A stretch of DNA of 10,675 bases from a bacterium (GTDB lineage: Bacteria; Latescibacterota; UBA2968; UBA8231), in the NCBI GenBank assembly GCA_027593305.1, contig JAQCJA010000122.1:1-10675 (forward strand), given 5' to 3'. The position numbers were made by a program, and so were the translations under genes. The notes below the pieces were generated by a model that was given only the letters and a program-made list of their open reading frames with translations, had not been told where the DNA came from and ran no database searches. This document shows, one piece after another, positions 6,306-10,675 of this stretch; the first letter of the stretch is position 1; every line of letters starts with the position of its first letter.

Positions 6306-8372
6306 TCAGCGAGCGATTCTGCGCAGGCCCTGACGGGCTGCCGCGTGATCCTGCTGCACCCCCAATAGGGTGGTCCACGCGGCCCCCGCTGCCTGCAGGT
6401 CGCCCTGCTGTTCGGCGGCCAGGCCGAGGCGATAGAGGGCATCCGTCGATTGCGCGCCGCCGAGTTCGGCGGCCAGAGCCAGTTCGCGGCGGGCCTCGGC
6501 CGGGCGCTGTGCGGACAACAGGGCACGCCCGAAAACATAGCGGCAGAAGTGAGATCTCGGTGCCAGTTCAACGGCTGTGCCGGCCATCGTCACAGCCTCC
6601 TCGCCGCTGCCTTCCATGGTTCGTATGAGGGCCAGATGGGCCCATGCCATAACAATGGTGTCATCGACCTCCAGGCTTCGGCGCAAGTGCGACGTCGCCT
6701 GTTCGAAGTCACCAGTTTCGTAGAACAAGCGTCCGAGCCAGCAATGGGGCATGGCAAAATCCGGCGGTCCGACGTCGATGCTCTCCTGCAGCAGTGTCAT
6801 GGCACGCGCACGATCCTGATGCATGACGGCGAGGGCCTCGGCATAACACTCGACGAAGTGTCCATCGGCAAACAACGACTCCTGATGAGGGGGGCCGCCG
6901 CGACGCACGTACAGGGGGCGATGGTCCTGCAGGTACGTCACCCGGTAGTCCCGGCGGAAACGCTGTGACAGGAACAGCGCCCGTTCGGCGGGTGTCCCGG
7001 GGCGCAGGCCGGTGATGAACAGGATCGCGTCCGGCCCTCGATCCATGACGTAGGTGACGTCATAGTTGCGCAGGATATGGTCGTCGTGGATACCCGGCAG
7101 TTGTTGCGGATGATGGGCGATCATCGAATCCGTCAGGCCGACGAGATCAAGGACCGTCGCTTGTGTGCGGTAGCGGGGAATGCCAATGGCAGTACTCGCC
7201 AGCAAATCCATGCCGACTCCTGCGCCGTTGGCGAAATCGGCGAGCTCATGCAGCTTGGCATTGTGTGCCAGCGAGGCGCTGCGTGCATGCAGCAGGTCCG
7301 CATCGGGGCCGGTGACGGAAACTACCAGCACAGCGGCCAGCAGCAGAACAAAGGCAGCCGGTGCCAGATGACGGCCGCAGATGCGCAGCAACGTGACCCG
7401 CGCCGACTCCACCAGAGCCGCTGCCAGCAAGGCCACGACGGGCAGATACAGGCGATTCTCGGGCAACGTGTCGCCGCCAACGAGCGTCACATAGCCAACA
7501 TTGGCCAACAGCAACAGCGTCAGATAGGCCGCCCTCGATCTCGTGCGGGCGCGCAGCAAGGGCACGGCCAGAGCCAGCAACGCCAGCCCCCAGAGGCCAT
7601 AGTCAATGAAGAAATCGCCGGTGTAGCGCAGACCATGGGTCAGGTGCGTCAGGGAGACGCCCGTCTTGGCGTAGAACGTGTTTGGCAACGGCTGGCCGTA
7701 GTACAGCCAGCGCAACAGCACGTGTGGCAATACGATGCCGGCGAACCACGCAGGTGCGACCCACAAACCGGGCAAGGACAAACGCCGGTGATCGGCGTCG
7801 CGCAGGAGGCGGACCATCTGGTGACCCAAAGTCAGGGCGAAGAACATCCAGCCTTCGGGGCGGGTCAGCGCCGCCACACCAAAGAGCACCCCAACAGCAG
7901 TGTCGAGGCGTTCCCGTTGCAGGTAGCGCGCCGCACCGGCGGCTACGAGCAGAGCGAAGGCAGCCGTCTCCATGCCGCTGAGGGTCCAGAAAGCGAGGGC
8001 ACCGTTGGCTGCCAGCAGACACGGGGCCGCCAGGTGTGTCGGGTCGCGCGGGCGGGAACTCAGACGGGTCGCCAGGCGCCAGGTGTACAGCAGCAGCCCG
8101 GCGGCGGCGAGCATGCCGAATCCCCTTGCCGCGACCACGGCGTTGAGGCCAAGTGCGTGAGGCACGGCCAGCAGCAGGACCCAGGCAAAGTTGGTGTAAC
8201 CCTCGACACGTTCGCCGGGATTGAACACCAGGCCGTCACCGTTGGCGAGGTTTCGGGCATACACCAGCGAGATATAGGCATCGTCCTGCACAACATCGTA
8301 ACGCGCGCTCAGGAACGTGAAGAGCCCGGCGCAACTCAGCAGCGTGACGACGGCAAGAACGCGGAAACTCAC
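6306..8372 (-). CDS. Polytopic GT-C glycosyltransferase (AftB/ZomB-like) with C-terminal TPR domain
   Basis: 688 residues from a GTG overlapping the dehydrogenase stop (GTGA). The N-terminal half has about 10-11 membrane segments (first at about 4-22, last at about 336-355). It shows the hallmarks of lipid-linked-sugar GT-C enzymes: QDDAYIS with the likely catalytic Asp30-Asp31 in the first outer loop, GLVFNPGERVEGYTN (47-61), RPEGW (171-175), YGQPLPNTFYAK (225-236) and GGDTLPENRLYLPV (299-312). A soluble outer domain follows at about 360-500, including TVLDLVGLTDSMIAHHP (406-422), a common signature of this group. About 525-688 form four or so TPR-like helical pairs (CWLGRLFYETGDFEQATSHL, ALYRLGLAAEQQGDLQAAG). 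It probably transfers a sugar from a polyprenyl carrier to an envelope glycan, lipid or protein on the outer face of the membrane; donor and acceptor are unknown. The TPR tail suggests a partner protein. Confidence 0.85.
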   Translation of the reverse strand: MSFRVLAVVTLLSCAGLFTFLSARYDVVQDDAYISLVYARNLANGDGLVFNPGERVEGYTNFAWVLLLAVPHALGLNAVVAARGFGMLAAAGLLLYTWRLATRLSSRPRDPTHLAAPCLLAANGALAFWTLSGMETAAFALLVAAGAARYLQRERLDTAVGVLFGVAALTRPEGWMFFALTLGHQMVRLLRDADHRRLSLPGLWVAPAWFAGIVLPHVLLRWLYYGQPLPNTFYAKTGVSLTHLTHGLRYTGDFFIDYGLWGLALLALAVPLLRARTRSRAAYLTLLLLANVGYVTLVGGDTLPENRLYLPVVALLAAALVESARVTLLRICGRHLAPAAFVLLLAAVLVVSVTGPDADLLHARSASLAHNAKLHELADFANGAGVGMDLLASTAIGIPRYRTQATVLDLVGLTDSMIAHHPQQLPGIHDDHILRNYDVTYVMDRGPDAILFITGLRPGTPAERALFLSQRFRRDYRVTYLQDHRPLYVRRGGPPHQESLFADGHFVECYAEALAVMHQDRARAMTLLQESIDVGPPDFAMPHCWLGRLFYETGDFEQATSHLRRSLEVDDTIVMAWAHLALIRTMEGSGEEAVTMAGTAVELAPRSHFCRYVFGRALLSAQRPAEARRELALAAELGGAQSTDALYRLGLAAEQQGDLQAAGAAWTTLLGVQQDHAAARQGLRRIAR

Positions 8373-9712
8373 AGGCCACCCGTTGCCAGCAGCTCATCGA
8401 CCCAGGTCTCGAGCATGCCCAGATCCGCCGCCAGATCGAGGATGGTGTAGCGGGCCCGCACAAAACGTGCGTGCAGCAGGGCGGCACGTGTATCCCCGGG
8501 GGAGAGGCCAAGGTCGACGAAGCGCACCGGCGCCCCGGCAAGAAGCAGATCCCGGGTGGAGACAGGATCATGGCCGAGGATGTCGCGCAATGAGCGCCGT
8601 GTCGTCGGCCAGTCGCGGCGCAGAACTTCCAGGCGGGCCCTGCGATGGTCGGCATCGCCGTGTACCTCCCGGGCGACAGGCTGCACGGTGGCCCAGAGAC
8701 TGCCAAAGTGTGGTGCCAGGCGCTGCGCCAGGTCGTCCCACGATTCCTCGGGCGGCGGTGTCGGTTGCGATGTCAGTTGCGATGTCAGGGACAGGACATC
8801 TGTGGCCAGCAGACGCTCGTAGAGGTGGGCTGCGGCGAGGGTGGCAACGCCGACCTGACAACCGTGCAGGTCCTGTGGCCCACCATGGGCATAGTGGAAC
8901 ATGTCGAGGCAATGACTGATCAGATGCTCGCCGCCGCTGGAAGGGGCTGAAGTGCCGGCAATGTCCATGGCCATGCCGGAGAGGAGCAGCGCCGCTGCCA
9001 GTTGGGCGATCGCCGCCGGGGTTCGCTCGACGAGATGGGCTACAGATGCGCTCGCCAGATGCGCCGCTGCATCGACCAGATGCAGCGCTTCAGCGGCGTA
9101 GGGCGTGCCAAGAAGGCGGTGGCCCAGGTACCAATCGGCGCCGCTCACGGGGCGTGAACGCAGATCGCCGAAGCCGGCAGCGATCATGCGCGCCGGCGCC
9201 TGACAGAGCAGATCGACGGGAGCGATGACAAGCCGGGGCGCGGCACACGGGACGGACACCTTGACGCCGCCATCGAGCAGCGCCGCGCAGGCGGACGTAT
9301 AGCCATTCATGGAAGTCGCCGTGGCCACGACACAGGCGGGGATGCCCAGTTGCTGGCTGGCGAATTTCGTCAGGTCATTCAGCGTGCCCGCGCCGACGGC
9401 GATCGCCACCTGCGTGTTCTGCTCGCGCAGCTGTCGCGTGACCTGCTCGGCCTCGACGCGACCGGCGACAACCGACCCGTCCCGGCGCGGCGCAACCGTC
9501 ACCATCCCGGCGCCAACAGCAAGGGCGATCTGGTCCCCTGCAAGTCCGGCCGTCAGCGCATCGACAACCACTGTGTACCGTTGCCCCGGGTAGTGCCGCC
9601 GCAGGAGGGCGGGTGCCTCGGCCAGACGATCGACCAGATGCAGGTGCAGCGCGCGTGTGGCGCCGTGCCGCTGCAACACGGACTGCAGTGTGGATATCCC
9701 ATCATTCGACAT
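8369..9712 (-). CDS. Glycerol-1-phosphate dehydrogenase homologue (AraM/EgsA type, iron-containing alcohol dehydrogenase superfamily)
   Basis: 447 residues from ATG 9712. The family reduces dihydroxyacetone phosphate to sn-glycerol-1-phosphate with NAD(P)H and a divalent metal. Visible marks are the nucleotide-binding GAGTLNDLTKFA (107-118), TATSMNGYTS (131-140), AAGFGDLRSRPVSGADWYLG (178-197) with likely ligand Asp183, GMAMDIAGTSAPSSGGEHLISH (start at 246) with His263, and DLHGCQVGVAT (281-291) with His283. The stretch after GFGD reads RSRPVSGADW rather than the GK.ts..DW of Bacillus AraM, so this is a divergent subgroup and the true substrate may be another phospho-keto compound. A Ser/Gln/Pro-rich linker (309-322) precedes the C-terminal helices. 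No Shine-Dalgarno is close to the ATG, and a palindrome abuts it. It is the first gene of a minus-strand operon and overlaps the glycosyltransferase. In bacteria such enzymes make precursors of G1P-based lipids or polymers. Confidence 0.8.
   Translation of the reverse strand: MSNDGISTLQSVLQRHGATRALHLHLVDRLAEAPALLRRHYPGQRYTVVVDALTAGLAGDQIALAVGAGMVTVAPRRDGSVVAGRVEAEQVTRQLREQNTQVAIAVGAGTLNDLTKFASQQLGIPACVVATATSMNGYTSACAALLDGGVKVSVPCAAPRLVIAPVDLLCQAPARMIAAGFGDLRSRPVSGADWYLGHRLLGTPYAAEALHLVDAAAHLASASVAHLVERTPAAIAQLAAALLLSGMAMDIAGTSAPSSGGEHLISHCLDMFHYAHGGPQDLHGCQVGVATLAAAHLYERLLATDVLSLTSQLTSQPTPPPEESWDDLAQRLAPHFGSLWATVQPVAREVHGDADHRRARLEVLRRDWPTTRRSLRDILGHDPVSTRDLLLAGAPVRFVDLGLSPGDTRAALLHARFVRARYTILDLAADLGMLETWVDELLATGGL
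8764..8787. repeat. 12-base perfect tandem duplication within the dehydrogenase gene
   Basis: GTTGCGATGTCA occurs twice in direct tandem. On the coding (minus) strand it gives a 4-residue in-frame duplication seen as LTSQLTSQP at about residues 309-317. This is a low-complexity linker between the metal-binding core and the last helical part, where such slippage would be tolerated. Confidence 0.7.
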
Positions 9713-9733
9713 GGTGTCATAAGTTAAGACACC
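9713..9733. promoter_or_regulatory. 21-base near-perfect palindrome, candidate operator in the divergent spacer
   Basis: The arms GGTGTC (9713-9718) and GACACC (9728-9733) are perfect reverse complements, and the inner TAA (9720-9722) and TTA (9724-9726) also pair. Only one arm position on each side and the central base break the symmetry, so 18 of 21 positions are symmetric. It touches the ATG of the dehydrogenase gene at 9712 and lies 35 bases upstream of the sulfotransferase start. Its size and spacing fit a dimeric repressor site, or a hairpin in the dehydrogenase mRNA leader. The regulator is not in the window. Confidence 0.5.
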
Positions 9734-9768
9734 TTGAAGATTGAAGTCCGCCGAAGGAGATACGTCAC
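9734..9768. promoter_or_regulatory. Rest of the divergent intergenic region, presumed promoters for both directions
   Basis: This short, less GC-rich spacer must serve transcription both ways, since the dehydrogenase (minus) and sulfotransferase (plus) genes point away from it. It holds a 7-base-period direct repeat, TTGAAGA then TTGAAGT (9734-9747). I see no convincing -35/-10 pair, so exact promoter positions cannot be given. Confidence 0.35.
9754..9760 (+). promoter_or_regulatory. Shine-Dalgarno AAGGAGA supporting the TTG start of the sulfotransferase
   Basis: AAGGAGA ends 8 bases before the TTG at 9769-9771, a standard spacing. It is the clearest ribosome binding site in the window and justifies the unusual TTG start, after which the protein begins directly with the first beta strand and P-loop (MSLITIVGRGHSGT). 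Confidence 0.75.
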
Positions 9769-10497
9769 TTGTCGCTTATAACGATCGTCGGCCGTGGTCA
9801 TTCCGGAACACGTGCCATTTCCCACACACTGTATGCCAGTGGTGTCTTTATGGGGCAGACCCTCAATCGCTCGGGGGACAAGGTCCCGCCAGAAGACATG
9901 TATGAGGCAGCGAGCATCTTTGCCCGCCAGGTGCCATGGAAGGGTGGCCTCGACTGGGACTTCCGTTCCATGGCCGATGTCCCTATCGATGCCGACTACG
10001 AGCGCCTCGTGAGCCTGTATCTGCGGGATGTACTCGACGACATGTCGCAGCACAAGGGCTGGAAGCTGCCAGAGACGACGCTGTCGCTGCCATGGATTAC
10101 CCGGATGTATCCCGATGCGTACTACATCTATCTGGTACGCGATCCCCGCGACTCCATTCTGGCGGGCCACACCACCGATGACCTGGCCCGCTTTGGCGTG
10201 AGCTATCCGGAGACGGAGGATGTGCTCGAGCGGCGCGCCATCTCGTGGAAGTATCAGTACGATCTGGTGGCGGCGACGCCGAAGCCGCAACACTGGCTGA
10301 CGTTGCGTTTTGAGGACTTCGTGCAGCACCAGGAGCGCGAACTGGGTCGTCTCGAAGAATTTCTTGGTATGCCGCTGGGGCGTATCATCGTGCGCCCGGA
10401 TTCCGTCGGCCGCTGGCAGCGTACCGAGGAGCGTGTGCCCGACTTTGATTTTCTGCGGGACGCGCTGCGCGAGTCGGGATACGGCAGTCAGGACTGA
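9769..10497 (+). CDS. PAPS-dependent sulfotransferase family protein
   Basis: 242 residues, a compact complete sulfotransferase fold. The N-terminal strand-loop ITIVGRGHSGTRAISHTL (4-21) is the 5'-phosphosulfate-binding P-loop with Arg9, His11, Ser12, Gly13 and Thr14. YPDAYYIYLVRDPRDSIL (114-131) is the 3'-phosphate-binding motif with Arg124 and Ser129. LRFEDFVQHQERELGRLEEF (179-198) is the usual late strand-helix pair, and VGRWQ (213-217) matches the C-terminal G-R-W seen in the family. These enzymes move sulfate from PAPS to a hydroxyl or amine of a sugar, lipid or protein. There is no signal or membrane segment, so it should act in the cytoplasm. Divergent from the dehydrogenase-glycosyltransferase operon, it may sulfate the same product, but this is inference from position only. 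Without PAPS-synthesis genes nearby, the acceptor remains open. Confidence 0.82.
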   Translation: MSLITIVGRGHSGTRAISHTLYASGVFMGQTLNRSGDKVPPEDMYEAASIFARQVPWKGGLDWDFRSMADVPIDADYERLVSLYLRDVLDDMSQHKGWKLPETTLSLPWITRMYPDAYYIYLVRDPRDSILAGHTTDDLARFGVSYPETEDVLERRAISWKYQYDLVAATPKPQHWLTLRFEDFVQHQERELGRLEEFLGMPLGRIIVRPDSVGRWQRTEERVPDFDFLRDALRESGYGSQD

Positions 10498-10506
10498 GAG
10501 CACGGC

Positions 10507-10675
10507 ATGTCACTGCTCACCGGGTCGGGCATCAGCAAGTCATACGCCCATCGTCATGTGTTCGCCGATTTTTCCTTCGCCGTCGAGCACGGCGACCGCA
10601 TTGGACTCGTCGGTATCAATGGCGGGGGCAAAACGACACTGCTGCGCATTCTTGCAGGGCTCGAGACACCAACCC
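10507..10675 (+). CDS. ABC-F-type ATP-binding protein, 5' end only (3' cut by the window)
   Basis: The ATG at 10507 lies 9 bases after the sulfotransferase stop, so the two are probably cotranscribed. The 56 visible codons hold an ABC nucleotide-binding domain start: GISKSYAHRHVFADFSFAVE, then GDRIGLVGINGGGKTTLLRI with the Walker A GxxGxGKT at 36-43, then LAGLETPT. The wording 'GDRIGLVGINGxGKTTLLRILAG' at the very N-terminus, with no preceding membrane part, is typical of ABC-F proteins of the Uup/EttA/YheS group, soluble tandem-ATPase proteins that act on ribosomes. The second ATPase domain and linker that would prove this lie beyond the window, so an ABC exporter ATPase is not fully excluded. 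Confidence 0.75.
   Translation, partial: MSLLTGSGISKSYAHRHVFADFSFAVEHGDRIGLVGINGGGKTTLLRILAGLETPT

Noticed and set aside
6259..6378. Extension of the kinase N-terminus to the GTG at 6378
   Set aside because: It would overlap the glycosyltransferase gene by about 70 bases, and the added residues are a Gly/Pro/Ser-rich tail with no PAS-like content.
7077..8450. Long plus-strand open frame (about 457 codons) opposite the glycosyltransferase gene
   Set aside because: It is extremely Gln/Arg/Gly-rich with no recognisable domain and lies fully antisense to a gene with clear family motifs; such open frames are expected in GC-rich DNA.
9724..10503. Minus-strand open frame (about 259 codons) opposite the sulfotransferase
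   Set aside because: The plus strand shows P-loop and PAPS motifs and a good Shine-Dalgarno; the antisense frame has none and would run into the divergent promoter region.
1..10675. Mobile element, CRISPR array, toxin-antitoxin or phage defence island
   Set aside because: No transposase, integrase, terminal repeats, spaced direct repeats or small paired genes were seen; codon and base use look even across the window.

Overview
The window is a densely packed, GC-rich stretch of bacterial chromosome. Genes sit end to end with GTGA/ATGA start-stop overlaps, and no gap exceeds about 60 bases. There are no tRNA or rRNA genes, CRISPR arrays, transposases or phage genes. The gene set suggests an uncultured, environmental, probably Gram-negative lineage: a PqqL-like M16 peptidase, a sialidase-family protein, an AlkZ-like winged-helix protein, a GT-C glycosyltransferase with TPRs, a bacterial glycerol-1-phosphate dehydrogenase homologue and a sulfotransferase. 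The FCB group or a related candidate phylum is possible, but this is inference and no marker gene is present to fix the phylum. TGA ends most genes here, so the standard bacterial code applies.

Left, plus strand, 1-4240: the 3' three quarters of an M16 peptidase gene, broken by an in-frame TGA at 1075-1077 while similarity continues in the same frame on both sides. It overlaps by 4 bases (ATGA) a complete sialidase-family gene with all expected catalytic residues. That gene in turn overlaps by 4 bases (GTGA) an AlkZ/YcaQ-like winged-helix gene. The three look like one translationally coupled operon. It ends at 4240, facing the next gene, with an inverted repeat across the junction.

Middle, minus strand, 9712 to 4255 (read right to left): an AraM/EgsA-type glycerol-1-phosphate dehydrogenase homologue, then a polytopic GT-C glycosyltransferase with a TPR tail (GTGA overlap), then, after 47 bases, a soluble PAS-GAF-PAS HisKA_2 sensor kinase. 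The first two are surely cotranscribed. The kinase may have its own promoter, and a 14-base palindrome lies at its 5' end.

Right, plus strand, 9769-10675: a small PAPS-type sulfotransferase with a TTG start and a good Shine-Dalgarno, followed by the first 56 codons of an ABC-F-type ATPase. The 56-base divergent spacer 9713-9768 carries a 21-base near-perfect palindrome abutting the dehydrogenase start codon, a plausible operator.

The dehydrogenase, glycosyltransferase and sulfotransferase together suggest synthesis or decoration of an envelope glycolipid or glycan (inference). I see no clear new defence or mobile system. The items most worth a second look are the in-frame stop, the divergent operator, the dehydrogenase-glycosyltransferase pair, and the AlkZ-like protein without a canonical catalytic motif.
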